Shown piece by piece: positions 44,366 through 55,922 of a DNA stretch of 64,000 nt. Under the pieces are notes generated by a model. That model was given only the letters and a program-made list of their open reading frames with translations. It was not told the DNA's origin and searched no databases. The position numbers and the translations under genes are program-made. Origin of the DNA: Apodemus sylvaticus. Lineage: Eukaryota; Chordata; Mammalia; Rodentia; Muridae. How positions within the stretch are numbered: the first letter of the stretch is position 1; each line of letters opens with the position of its first letter. The stretch is from contig NC_067472.1 in assembly GCF_947179515.1 (NCBI RefSeq), forward strand, positions 76,933,184 to 76,997,183, written 5' to 3'.

Positions 44366-44955
44366 TATGTATGTGTGTGCAGTGTGCATGTGTGTCTGTT
44401 TGTCTGAGAGAGTGTATTTATGCATGCCTGGTGCAAACTAAGCATTACATGTGTGCTGGTGACTTGGTACTGCAAAAGCTCCTTCCTCCTTTCTTCTTCC
44501 CCCTTCCCCCTTCCTCCTTCCTCCCAACAGCCTCCCCATTTCATACATGAAAAAAGTCATCTCAGAAAAGTTAAGTATATTGCATTGGTTATGTAATTCC
44601 CAAGTGGCAGAACACAGATCCAAACTTGGGGTCCTAGCTCATTGATGGTTTCAATGTTCTATAAGGGTCACTGATGGTAAGTAGCTGAAACAGAATTTGA
44701 CTCCAGAGCCTGACTCTATAGCCCATACTCTTGACCACCTTAACAATTTCTCAGTCCATGCACTTGAAAGAATAAACCTTATTCCACTTCTTCATTCTGG
44801 TGGGCGCTGATCCACACATACCCCCAACCATGTGGCGTAATCCTTCTGAAGCCTTAGGGAGCAATGGAACAGATGTCCACACAATAAATAATATCCATGC
44901 CCATCACATGCTAGTCATTCTGCTCCCTAGAGCATGCTGGATTTTCTCACCCAGT
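44366..44955. other. Non-repetitive sequence with low-complexity patches
   Basis: A TG-rich patch at 44368-44440 and a CCTTC-rich patch at about 44480-44525. Nothing else is recognised. Confidence 0.4.
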
Positions 44956-45322
44956 GTTCTAGTTTTATTTCTGTTGCTGAGACAAAGCACCCTGACCAAA
45001 ACAACTTAAAAGAGAAAAGGTTCATTACACTTACAGGCCACAGTCCATTACTGAGGGGAAGCCCAGACAGGGGAAGTCAGAGCAGCTAGTCACGTCACAT
45101 CCAAGAGCAGAAAGAAACAAATGCATATATGCTGTTTGCTGCCTTACTGCCCTCTCCACACAGTTCAGGGTCTAGCCCGTGAAATGGTGCTGCCTGGGGT
45201 GGACTATGCCTTCCTAAGCCAAGCAACAATCAAGGCAGTCCCTCAGAGAGCAGCCTGAGCTAGGCACTCCTTCATTCATGCTCTTTCCCCAAGTGACTCA
45301 AGGTTGTGTCAAATGAACACTT
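44956..45322 (-). repeat. MaLR-like LTR
   Basis: Same family as 31468-33972 and 50802-51220, reverse orientation: 'gttctagttttatttctgtt' (3' end), 'cacagtccattactgagggg' and 'gtgactcaaggttgtgtcaa' (5' end). It is shorter and more diverged than the copy at 50802. Confidence 0.6.
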
Positions 45323-45529
45323 CAAATGGACTGCCACACACAGTGTACATGAGCTCCCACTCCTCCAGACCCTCAAACCATTTACCGGCCTCTCCTGTAG
45401 AACATCTCCTATCCTGACTCACACTAGGGTTGTCAGAGCCTACTCTTCCACTCACTAGTCTAGAACTAGATGCTTGGTTAGAAGATAGATCTCTGCCTGT
45501 CTGTCTGTCTGTCCCACCACCTGAATTTA

Positions 45530-45645
45530 ATCCCTGAGACCCACAGGGTTGAAGGAGAACCTGATGCTCAAAACCTGCCCTCTGACCTCTATGCACATGT
45601 AATGTCATAAGTGTGTAAGCACACACACAGTAAATTTAAAAAAAA
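45530..45645 (+). repeat. B3A-like SINE, 3' part
   Basis: 'taatccctgagacccacagg', 'ctgccctctgacctctatgc' and an A-rich tail. The head is replaced by a CTGT repeat (45494-45513). Confidence 0.6.
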
Positions 45646-45673
45646 TGGGGATTTGGGTTCATTTTGGTGTTTT

Positions 45674-45737
45674 GTTGGTTGGTTGGTTGGTTGGTTGGTT
45701 GGTTGGTTGGTTGGTTAGTTGGTTTTTGGGTTGGTTT

Positions 45738-45767
<30 letters not shown>
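45674..45767. repeat. (GGTT)n and (GTTTT)n microsatellite
   Basis: About 11 GGTT units followed by GTTTT units. This is the expanded complement of the tail of the minus-strand B1 that follows. Confidence 0.95.
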
Positions 45768-45768
<1 letters not shown>

Positions 45769-45868
45769 CAAGACAGGGTTTCTCTGTGTAGCCCTGGCTC
45801 TCCTGGAACTCCCTCTGTAGACCAGGTTGACCTCAAATTCAGGTATCCACCTGCCTTTGTGTCCATGT
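45768..45868 (-). repeat. B1 SINE, fairly young
   Basis: 'caagacagggtttctctgtg' and 'ccctggctctcctggaactc' match the B1 complement closely. The 5' end is truncated after 'ccacctgcctttgtgtcc'. Confidence 0.9.
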
Positions 45869-47321
45869 ATGTTTTTAAAGGTGAAAATACTGTTACTGTC
45901 CATGACAAGGAAGAATGTGATTTTTTTTTTTTAGATTAGCTGCCTAGAGAGTAACCCCGTCATAGTAAACACATTCAGAGATGCTGTCTGCATCATCATA
46001 CGAAGGGGCAATACAATGTTTCTCCATTCAATAAATAGGTAAAGATCCCACGATATGCAAGGTCTGTAACTTGGATTATGGCCTCAGTCATCATAATCCA
46101 AGGCAAGGCTCTAAACCACTGGATGAATAAATGGATGTGGCCTTCTTGCAAAATTGCAATCTGGATGTAGTAATGAAAAATCTCAGAAAGACAAATAATT
46201 TAAAACATGGACAAGAGTAATTTCTTCCCATAGAGGGTCACAGAATAAAAACCAGACATATTTAAGGCTGAATTTTCTGTGGCCTTCTAAAAAATATGGA
46301 AAATCAATTATAAAGTAAACAAACAGCCCCGCTTCATCAGGCTGCACTGCCACCAGCAAATACCTTAGTGTCTCAGCCCTGGACTTCTACTACAAAAACT
46401 TTACTATCTTTCACTCTGAAAACTATTTTTACTTCTTCCACATGCAAAACAAAAACAAGAAATGCCCCTTACTGAATTTAAATAGATATGCCGGTCAAAA
46501 TTTATATCCTTTTTTTGTCTGTGTCTTCTGCGAGATATGCACTGAAAGGAGTTAATCTGGAAGAGTGTCAAAGTTCAACTGGAATTTATTATTATTTCTA
46601 AATTATACATAAACTGCCTTGTAAAACTCTTAATAATGTCATCAGCTGAGTTACCACAGACATCACCTCAGCTTGGTTCCCAAATCCCATTAAGATTTAT
46701 TTTCCTATCTTCTCAGATGTGTCATCTCCCACCTTTCCAACAATAAGCTAATCCAATGAACGAGGAACACTAACTAAACCACCCATGGCTATGTGCAGAA
46801 TAATATTAAAGACAGAGAAAATTAAATCCCAATATTAAAAGATTGTAAGAATTCTTCGCCGGATTAAAATATCATAGATTGGTTTGAATTAGACTGTACA
46901 TGGGCATCAGGTCTCACAGAGGCAGAGGTGAGTCTAGAATTTGGATTTTTTGCCCCACATGGTTGACGTGTTGTTTTTCTCTGAACACACTGCTGCTGAG
47001 AGATCTGACCAGACCCCTGCTGTCTTTCCTTGCCTGCCTTCCATAAACTGAAGCTGGATTAGCGGCTGTGACCATGCTGGAAGCTTTTTCCTCTTCAACT
47101 GAATGAGACTTAACTAAGTGGAATCATTGGTTCTCAAGAACCAAACCGGATTTTTCCAGCCCAGGCAGAGTCCTCTAGAAGAATTTCGCAACTCGTATTT
47201 TATATAACTAAACTGAAGACGCCCTAAGCTAGTGTAGGTAAATCCAAGGAGCCTGGGCAAACAGTTACTACCTGTGGAGGGCTTACTGTAAGCAAATCTT
47301 TTTTATTGTTTATTCATTTAG
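45869..47321. other. Non-repetitive sequence, nothing recognised
   Basis: About 1.45 kb, AT-rich to 46900 and then more balanced. No repeat, gene or RNA signature is seen. Confidence 0.45.
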
Positions 47322-47440
47322 GGTTTTGAGGCTAGGTTTCATTATGTTCTCTGACTGGCCTAGAATTCACTGTGTAAACCAGGCTTGCCTTGAACCTGCA
47401 ACAATCCTTCTCACTTCTGTCTCACCAGTGCTGGGGTTAA
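47322..47440 (-). repeat. B1 SINE, diverged
   Basis: 'gttttgaggctaggtttcat', 'tggcctagaattcactgtgt' and 'caccagtgctggggtt' are the complement of B1. Confidence 0.75.
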
Positions 47441-47446
47441 TGTATG

Positions 47447-47560
47447 GAATGGGATGGCCAAGGTGGCTCAGCAGGTAAGAGTGCCTCCTGGGCAAGCCTG
47501 CTGGCCTCAGCTCAGTCTTCAGAACCCACATCAAAAGCCAAATGCAGTGGAGAACATTAA
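47447..47560 (+). repeat. ID/B4-like SINE head
   Basis: 'ggatggccaaggtggctcag' and 'caggtaagagtgcctcctgg' followed by 'cagaacccacatcaaaagcc' correspond to the left half of B4/B3A. The right half is lost where the L1 begins. Confidence 0.6.
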
Positions 47561-47784
47561 AAGGGCTGTGAAGTTCAGAGTATTTTTGCATCAATGTTTG
47601 TAAGGGAAATTGGTCTGAAATTCTCTTTGTTGAGTCTTTGTGTAGTTTAAATAGACTGTGGCCTCACAGAATGAGTTTGGCAGTGTTCCTTCTGTTTCTA
47701 TTGTGTGGAATAGTTTGGGGAGTATTAGCATTAGCTCTTCTTTGAACATCTGGTAAAATTCTGCACTAAAACCATCTGGTCCAG

Positions 47785-47789
<5 letters not shown>

Positions 47790-47833
<44 letters not shown>
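47790..47833. repeat. Poly-T run of 44
   Basis: 44 consecutive T within L1 ORF2 in reverse complement, where related L1 copies have a short T run (compare 57497 onward). An expansion of an element-intrinsic homopolymer. Confidence 0.95.
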
Positions 47834-47834
<1 letters not shown>

Positions 47835-48238
47835 GTTAGGAGACTTTTAATGGCTGCTTTTATTTCCTTAGGGTTTATAGGACTATTAGAATAGTTTACC
47901 TGCTCTTGATTTAACTTTTGTAATTGCTATCTACCTAGAAAATCATCCATTTCATTTAGATTTTCCAATTTTGTGGAGTATAGGCTTTTGAAGTAAGACC
48001 TAATGATTGTTTTAATTTCCTCAGTGTCTCTTGTTATGTCTGATTTTGTTTATTTGAATACTGTCTTCTGGCCTTTTAGTTAGTTTGGCTAATGATTTGT
48101 CTATCATAATGATTTTCTCAAAGAACCAGTTCTTGGTTTTATTGATTCCTTGTATTGTTCTCTTTGTTTCTAATTGACTGATTTCAGCCCTGAGTTTATT
48201 TCCTGCTTTCTACTCCTCCTAGGTGTGCTTGCTGCTGT

Positions 48239-48360
48239 TTCTTCTTCTTCTTCTTCTTCTTCTTCTTCTTCTTCTTCTTCTTCTTCTTCTTCTTCTTCTT
48301 CTTCTTCCTCTTCCTCTGCTCCTCCTCCTCCTCCTTCTTCTTCTTCTCTTTCTTCTTTTT
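48239..48360. repeat. (CTT)n microsatellite in L1
   Basis: About 22 pure CTT units, then CCT/CTT degenerate units. It lies in the L1 ORF2 region and creates a polyserine or polyleucine frame on the plus strand. Confidence 0.95.
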
Positions 48361-50801
48361 TGCATAGAGTTTTTAAATGTACTTTTGTTTTATGAGGTCA
48401 TTAAGTGCTATGAACTTTGCTCTTAGTATTGCTTTCATGGTGTTCCATAAGTTTGTGTATGTTGTACCCTCATTTTCATTGAACTCTAGGAAGTCCTTAT
48501 TTATTTATTTCTTCCCTGACCCAGTGATCACTGAGTAGGGAGTTGTTCAGTTTCCATGAATATATGGAGGCTTTCTGTTGTTTCTGTTGTTGAAATCCAG
48601 CTTTAATCCATTGTAATCTGATAGATGTATGGGATTATTTCACATCTTGTATCTGTTGAGGTTTGCTTTATACCAGTTATATGGTCAATTTTAGAAAAGG
48701 TTCCATGAGATGCTGAGAAGAAGGTATATTATTTTGTGTTAAGGTGAAATGTTTTATAGATATCTATTAGGGCCACTTGAATCATAACCTCTTTTGGTTT
48801 CATTATTTCTCTAATGTTTAGATTCTGTCTCGATGACCTGTCTATTGTTAAGAGTGGGATGTTGAGGTCTCCCACTATTAATATCTGGGGCTTACTGTGT
48901 GATTTAAGCTTTAGTAATGTTTCTTTTATGCATGTGGGTGCTTTTGTATTTTGTGGCATAAATTTTCAAAATTGAGATGTCCTCTTGGTGAATTTTTCCT
49001 TTGATGAGTAGGCGTTGTCCTTCACTGTCTCTTTTGATTGATTTTGTTTGAAAATCTATTTTATTAGATATTAGAATGGCTACTCCAGCTTGTTTCTTGT
49101 GTCCATTTGCTTGGAAAACCTTTTTCCATCTCTTTATACTGAGATAATTACTATCTTTGTTACTGTGTTTCTTGTATGCAGAATAATAATGGATTCTGTT
49201 TACACATCTATTCTGTTATCCTGTGTCTCTCTACTGGGGAATTGTGTCCATTGATGTTGAAACATGTTAATGAACAATGATTGTTATTTCCTGTTATTTT
49301 TATGTTGGTGGTGACTGAGTGTGTGTGCATGTGTGTGTTTCTCTTCTATTGGTTTTAATGGCATGAAATTATTTATTTCTTGCGTTTTCTTGAATACAGT
49401 TAACCTCATTGGGTTGGAGTTTTCCTTCTAGTATCCTCTGTAGGATGGGGTTAGTGGAAAGGAATTGCTTAAATTTGATCTTGTAATGGAATATCTTGGT
49501 TTCTCCATCTATGGTGATTGAAAATTTTGCCCATTATAGTAGTCTGGGCCAACATCTGTGGTCTCTTAGGTTCTGCAAGACCTCTTCCCAGTCCCTTCTA
49601 GCTTTCAGAGTCTCAAATGAGAAGGCTGATGTAATTCTGATAGGTCTGCCTTTATGTGTTACTTGCCCTTTCCCCTTACTACTTTTAAATTCTTTCTTTG
49701 TTCTGTGCATTTAGTGTTTTGATTATTATGTGGCAAGAGGATTTTCTTTTCTGGTCCAATCTGTTTGATGTTCTGTAAGCTTTGTATGCCTTTATAGGCA
49801 TCTCTTTCTTTAGATTAGAGAAATTTTCTTCTATTATTTTGCTGAAGGTGTTTTCTGGGCCTTTGAGCTGGGAGTCTTCTTCTATTACTATTATTCTTAG
49901 TAATTAATTCTATTACTATTATTCTTATTATTCTTAGGTTGTTTTTTCATAGTGTCCCAAATTTCTTGGATGTTTTGTGTCATAAACTTTTTAGATTTTG
50001 CAATTTTTGCCTGATATATTTATTTCTTCTATCATATCTTCTACACCTGAGATTCTCTCTTCTAACTTCTTCATTCTGTTGGTGATGCTTATGTCTGTAG
50101 TTTATGTTCTCTTTCCTAGGTTTTCCACCTGTAGAATTGCCTCAGATTATGACTTTATATTTATTTGCTTATTCTTTTATTGCCTTACCTTTTTTAATGT
50201 TTACCCTGTATTTCCTTAAGAGATTTATGCATGTCTTCTTTAAAGGCCTCTATCATCTTTATAAGATTGGTTTTAAAGTACTCTTCTTGTGCCTCAGTTT
50301 CATTAGGATATCCAGGGTTTGTTGTAGGAATATAGCTGGGCTCTGATGGTGTCATATTGTCCTGGGTCTTGTTGATTATAGTTTTACTCTGTCCTGTAGG
50401 CATCTGTTTTCCCTCCTGGTGTTTGCTCAATGATCCTGATGGCAGCAAGACTCCTTAGGAAGGTGAGGGGGGAGCTGTGGGCCAGACAACAGAGGTCAGA
50501 GTACACATCTCTGCTGTGCCTCAGGCAGACTCTACTCCACAGGCTGTGTTCCAGTCAAACCCAACTGGAATGGTGGGCAGATTCAACTAGGATTGGTAGA
50601 GCAGGGTTCCAAGATGGCTAGTTTGGGGGGTCCCTAAAGGTTTCCAGGGGGAGACATCATGCTTTTAGGGTCCCACAAGAGTCCTCTAAACTGAAGACCA
50701 AGCCCAGAGCCAAACAATGGGCCTCAGAGAAATGCATGCCACTCACCTCTCACAATAATACATTTTAATTTAATGTATGAAATACTATTTAACACAGAGA
50801 G

Positions 50802-51220
50802 TGTGCTTTATAGTAGTTCTATATCAATTTGACCCAAGCTAAAGTCTGCTGAGACAAAGGAATCTCAATGAAGAAAACGCCTCCATAAGATCAGGCTGCG
50901 GCAAGTCTGCAGGGCATTTTCATCATTAGCTATTAAGGGGGAAGGACCAACGCTATTGTGGGTGTGGGTGCCATCCCTGAGCCTGTGATTCTGGGTTCTA
51001 TAAGAAAAGAAGCTAAGCAAGCCTTGGGGAGCAAGCTAGAAATCAGCACCCCTCCATGGCCTCTGATTAGCTCCAGCCTCTGGATTACCGCCCTGTTTGA
51101 GTTTCTGTCCTGACTTCTTTCAAGGTGAACAGTGATGTGGAAGTGTAAGTCAAATAAACCCTTTCCTCCCAAATCCTATATGGTTATATTTTCTCATCGT
51201 AGCAATAGAAACCCTGAGAT
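50802..51220 (+). repeat. MaLR-like LTR, near full length
   Basis: From 'tgtgctttatagtagttcta' through 'gcctccataagatcaggctg', 'attctgggttctataagaaa' and 'tggaagtgtaagtcaaataa' to 'agcaatagaaaccctgagat'. About 420 bp. AATAAA lies in 'caaataaaccctttcc'. It is the reference copy for the two minus-strand relatives in this window. Confidence 0.65.
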
Positions 51221-51659
51221 ATGGAAAATATGTTAACTTATTCTGCATATATTAATGAAGAGGCTGTGTACCAGGCATCATGCAAAGTTGGTAAAAGCAA
51301 GCATGGCCCAGGCTTCATGGGTCTTTCCATCTACTGGGAAGAGAGAAATCAAATACTTTGGCAAATGAATAGAAAATTTATTAGTGAATAGGATAACTGT
51401 TACAGCCTGTGTCCCTGTCAAAGAATTACATCAAAAGCATCTTTAACACAGACCAGAGATAGGTGATCTTCACTCTCCTTCCTGCTTTCCAATTCCAATT
51501 CCCCAGTCTCACGCCCAGCCCTCTCACAGACCACTTGCAGGGGCCTGTTCTCCCTCTCTTACTCCACTCCCTGGGAATGCCACAAAACCTCACGGCAGAC
51601 TCACCTTTTCCATTCTGGGACCTTTTCAGCTTCCCCACCTTCTAGCCCATCCCCATCCT
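51221..51659. other. Non-repetitive sequence, nothing recognised
   Basis: About 440 bp between an LTR and an L1. Opposed 60-70 codon frames only. Confidence 0.4.
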
Positions 51660-53027
51660 TTGTGTCAGCCTACAATGTCTAGAAATGCATTCTTCTCCAG
51701 AACACAGTGTCCATACCTGGAAGAGTCTCAGAAGCACTCCCTACCAGATGACCCGCTGCCACCACAGTCTTCTAAAATACAGAAAGGGAAACAGAAACCA
51801 AGGAGCGGAACAGCCACCCAACAAAGACTAGACCAGATATTAACACTAGAATCACAATCCCCCAACCCCAGATGCCTGAACACCAGTGTAAAAACGCAAT
51901 CGCTAACAACCAAGACAATATGCCTATGCCAGAACCCGGCAACCCTCCTATAGGAGGCCCAAGAAATAAAATATAACTGAAGCACAAGACAAGGACTTCA
52001 AAATAGCTCTTATGAATATGTTCAAGAAGCTTAAAGAGGAAATAAATAAATCCACTAATGAAATCTATGAAAATACAAATTAACAATCAAACGAATTTTT
52101 TTAAAAAGCAGGGCAAGACATGGAAGTAGAAAAAGAATCACCAAAGAAAACCTAAACAAAACTAGAAATGAAAAACTTAGGAATCTAAACAAAAACCTCA
52201 GAGGTAAGCCTCACCAACAGAATAGAAGAGATAGAAAGAAGAATCTCAGGCACTGAAGAAAAGATAGAAGAAATGGATGAGTTAGTCAAGGAAAATGTTA
52301 AATCTAAAAAAAAAAAAAAAAAATCAAGTACAAAACATCTGGGAAATCTAGGATATCTAGAAATAGACCAAACCTACAGATAATATACTAGAGAGAGAAA
52401 AAAACAGGTCAAAGGCAAAGAAAATATTTTTAACAAAATCATAGAAGAAAATTCCCATAACATACAGACGATGGCACCTATCGAGATACAAGAATCATAC
52501 AGAGCATTACGTAGACAGACCCAGAAGAGGAAATCTCACGTGACACATGATTAACACACTCAATAAACAAAGAAAAAATAGTAAAAGCAAGGGAAAAGAC
52601 CAAGTAACATCCAAAGGCAGACCTATTAAAACAACACTTGACTTTTCAATAGAGACTCTAAAAGTCAGAAAGCACTGTAGAGATGTTCAATAAAATCTAA
52701 GAGATCACAGATGCCAGTCTAGACTACTATACTCAGCAAAACATTCAATCACAGTAGATGAAGAAAGAAAACATTTCATGATAAAATCAAATTAAATCGG
52801 TATCTATCTATAAATCCAGATCTACAGAAGGTTCAAAAAGGAAAACTTAAACCTGAAGAGGTTGAACACATCCAAGAAAACCTAAGGAATAAATAATCTC
52901 AGACCAATAAATAAAAGGGTTGGGGAAACCATGCCCCAATAATAAAATATTGGGAATCAACAAACACTGTTTTTTGATAAATCTCAGCATCAATGGTCTC
53001 AATTCCTCAATAAAAAGACACAGACAT

Positions 53028-53180
53028 GGGGCTGGAGAGATGGCTCAGTGGTTAAGAGCACTAACTTCCCTTCCAGAGGTCCTGAGTTCAATTCCCAGCA
53101 ACCACATGGTGATTCACAACCATCTGTGATGGGATCTGATTCTGATGTGTCTGAAGATAGCTACAGTGTTCTCAAATACA
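53028..53180 (+). repeat. B2 SINE inside the Lx-like L1
   Basis: 'ggggctggagagatggctca', 'ccagaggtcctgagttcaat' and 'cagcaaccacatggtgattc' are very close to B2. The usual 'cctcttctgg' stretch is shortened to 'gattctgatgtgtctgaag'. Confidence 0.92.
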
Positions 53181-53210
53181 TTTAATTAATTAATTAATTA
53201 ATTAATTAAT
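53181..53210. repeat. (TTAA)n microsatellite
   Basis: About seven ATTA/TTAA units forming the tail of the B2. Confidence 0.9.
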
Positions 53211-54003
53211 CACATTAGGAAAATGAGATATTCCAAGCAAATAGATTTAAGAAGCAACCTGTGTGGCCATTTTACTATTAGACAAAATAGACTTCAAACC
53301 AAAATTAGATAGAAAAGAATACTATATTCTCATCAAAGGAAAAAATTCCTTTTTAAAGGAAAAAAATCTACCAAGAGGATATTGCCATTCTTAACATCTA
53401 TGTACCAAACACAAGAGTACCAAAGTTCATAAAATAAATACTACTATAGCTAAAAATTGCATATTGCCCCTCACACAGTAATGGTGAGTGGCTTCAATAG
53501 CCTACTCTGGCCAACAGGCAGGTCACCCAGAAAAGCCAGCCAGATAAATGCTGGAGCTAAATGATATCATAAACCAAATAGACCTAACACATTTACAGAA
53601 CATTTCACCAAAACATAAAAGAAAATCAGTTCATGGAACTTTCTCCAAAATTGACCACATACATTGGCACAAAGTAAGTCTCAAAAGATACAAGAAAATT
53701 GAAATAACACCCTGCCTCCTATCTGACTACCTCAGATTAAAGCTAGATATGAACAACAGAAACAACCGAAATCTTACAAACTCGTGGAAATGGAGCAACT
53801 CACTACTGAATGAAAAACAGACCAAGGCAGAAACTTAAAACTTTCTGGAACTGAATGAAAACGAATTCACAAACACCCAAACCCATGGGAACACAATGAA
53901 GGCTGTTCTAAGAGTCAAGTTCATAGCACAGAGAAAGAAATATTTCCCATTTTAGCAACTTAACAGCATACCTGAAAATTCTAGAACAAAAAAAAGAAAC
54001 CAT

Positions 54004-54028
54004 GCACACACACACACACACACACACA
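54004..54028. repeat. (CA)n microsatellite
   Basis: About 12 CA units within L1 ORF2 sequence. Confidence 0.9.
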
Positions 54029-54205
54029 ATTGCAAAGAATTAATAAAAGAAATAGTTGGTTCTTTGATAAGATCAGTAAATAAAATAAATCAAATTTAAT
54101 TAAAATTAAATAAAAGGCAGACAGAGAAGATGCAAATTAAAATTAGAGACAAAAAAAAAAAAAGGACATAACAAAAGACACCAGGAAACTCAAGAGAATT
54201 GTAAG

Positions 54206-55361
54206 GACACACTTTAGACCCTGCATTTACCCACCCTGGCCAGGCCAGCCTGCAGTGGCAGGAAGAAAGACTTCCAAACACCTGCTGTGGGTACCACTGT
54301 GATGGATAAATGTGGGATGGAGAGATGGAAAGATGGGGTACACCGTGGGGAGATGCAAGAGAAAACAAAGCTGAGAGCTTCACACACTGGGGGGAAATGA
54401 AACAGGAGCCTCGACAGCAGTGAGGAATAGGCAGATATGAGGTGGCCATTCAGACCCAGGCTGTTCCCGGGAGTCATGTCTGGGTCTGTGTTCCTATGAC
54501 AACCAGGGTCTGTGTTGATATCCCAGGCCCATGTTACGACCAAAGTCCATGCAGATGTCCCTGTTGTCATCTGAGGCAACATGTAGAACTGGCCCCATCC
54601 CTTGTCAGCCACCTCACTTGGGTAAGCTGGCCCTGCCTGTTGCCTGGGCAGTGCAGTAGAGCTGACCCTGATGTGGAGAAGCAGATGAGCCAAGCATGAG
54701 TGACGGAGTGCTTACAGCAGTGAACTGTTAATCCACTCTGGGCTTCCACACACGCCCAAGAGCTCTGGATTCCTGAATGAAAGACACACACGTGCAGCGT
54801 TATTTTTAATATGCCTTACTAACTCAATGGCTGAGCACTCTAAACCTCCCTGTGGCTAGCACATACTCCCCTCACGTATCCCTGAGTCAACCCTTTCTAA
54901 ATCTATACTTTATCTTTGCTGCCCTGTTTCCTTCTGGGCAGCCCTCCCACGGGGCTGCTTTCCCTTTGCATCTACACCGCTGGATGATTTCCCTCCTGCA
55001 GCTCTTAAATCTGATCTCTCTGCTTCTGCGCCATGGTGATTCTGTCCTTCTCTCCTCTGTGTTTCTTACCTAGCAATGCTAAAAGTCAAGTCTGTTTTAC
55101 CCTGCCCAACCATTGGCCATTGGCTCTTTATTGATTAATCAAAAATCAATTGAGGACAGGGACCCTCAGTGTCTGGATATTCAGATCACTGTGTAATTTG
55201 GAGAGTTGAATGAAGACAAAGCATTAGAACCAATTCCCAACAGAGCTGGTCCTGCCCCCTGTTGTGGAGTGCCTTGGGTGAAGGAGAGGTGCTCTCCCTT
55301 CTTCTTGCCCCCTCACTGGCTGCAATGCTCTAGGACCTGCTTGGCACACAGGAATATCCTG
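54206..55361. repeat. Probable ERV/LTR-derived insert between L1 parts
   Basis: Not L1. 'cctgtttccttctgggcagc' and 'ccattggccattggctcttt' near 54920 and 55110 recall dispersed rodent ERV sequence, and 54450-54650 has phrase repeats such as 'accagggtctgtgttga'. No intact viral frame, terminal repeats or target duplication are identified. Frames up to 159 codons (minus, 54214-54693) have no recognised domain. Confidence 0.35.
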
Positions 55362-55468
55362 GTGGACATGCAAACTTGTACAGCCACTGTAAAAAATCAG
55401 TGTGGTGGCTCCCCAGGAAGCTGGGAATAGATCTACTTCAAGATCCAGCTGTGACACTCTTGCACATA
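55362..55468 (+). mobile_element. Lx-like L1 ORF2 C-terminal fragment, left of LTR
   Basis: 'tgcaaacttgtacagccact' and 'aatagatctacttcaagatc' are conserved ORF2 C-terminal codons. Interrupted at 55468 by a solo LTR and continued at 55923. Confidence 0.75.
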
Positions 55469-55922
55469 TGCTGTAGGATATTTGATCACACTGTGAATCT
55501 CAAGATTGTGTTGTTTACTGGAAAAATCTGTTCTTAGTTGTTGTGTGGCTCAGCCTTAGCACATATCCTTAATCCAAGAGCTTTCTGTTTATTGTAAACA
55601 GGATTAAATAAAGTCAAGGGGCAAAGCAAGCAACCAGTTGACAGGAAGTGACCATAGGGGAAAAAACAGAGAATAAGAGGAAGTCAGGAGGACGGAGAGA
55701 GACGCACAGGAAGTAGGAGGGAGGCATATTCAGTTTGAAGGAATTTTGAGACTGCATGGAGAAAGAGAATTTCTTTCCTTTTCCTTTTGGGACATTTGCT
55801 GAGGAGGAAGGACATCTGGGTGCTTTCTCTTCCTCTCTGAGATAGCAGACTTTCACTCCAGCATCTGTCTCCAGAATCTTCATTGCTAAGATCGGACAAT
55901 TAAGATGTTGTTAAAAACAACA
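55469..55922 (+). mobile_element. Solo LTR (copy 2 of the family at 25225)
   Basis: TG at 55469 ('tgctgtaggatatttgatca') to CA at 55922 ('gttgttaaaaacaaca'), 454 bp. It aligns with 25225-25820 over its whole length apart from the B2 there. Flanking hexamers 'cacata' and 'ggcata' agree at 4 of 6, and the L1 reading frame context resumes across it, so it is a real insertion into the L1. AATAAA lies in 'aggattaaataaagtc'. Confidence 0.7.

Larger units (their letters stand above)
47578..50740 (-). mobile_element. L1 (older murine type), 5' UTR to reverse transcriptase
   Basis: Minus strand: possible 5' UTR from about 50740, ORF1 start near 50403 (MPTGQSKTIIN), ORF1 to about 49300, ORF2 from about 49250, ending in the reverse transcriptase region at 47578. 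There is no 3' end and no poly-A, so the 3' part was deleted or lies elsewhere. Many stops and frameshifts. A T44 run and a CTT microsatellite grew inside it. The 5' boundary is uncertain. Confidence 0.85.
51660..54205 (+). mobile_element. Lx-like L1: 5' UTR end, ORF1, ORF2 endonuclease
   Basis: The ORF1 start is mutated to ATA at 51777 ('atacagaaagggaaacagaa'). The ORF1 coiled coil and C-terminal domain run to about 52910. ORF2 endonuclease sequence follows from about 52975, with a frame at 53548-53838 (LELNDIINQIDLTHLQN). It is heavily mutated, with A runs at 52309-52322 and 54152-54164. The reverse transcriptase is missing; L1 sequence of the same type returns at 55362. Confidence 0.8.

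Noticed and set aside
48174..48426. Polyserine and polyleucine frames
   Set aside because: They arise from the CTT microsatellite inside L1.
54214..54693. 159-codon minus-strand frame
   Set aside because: No recognised domain. It lies in probable ERV-derived sequence and overlaps other frames.
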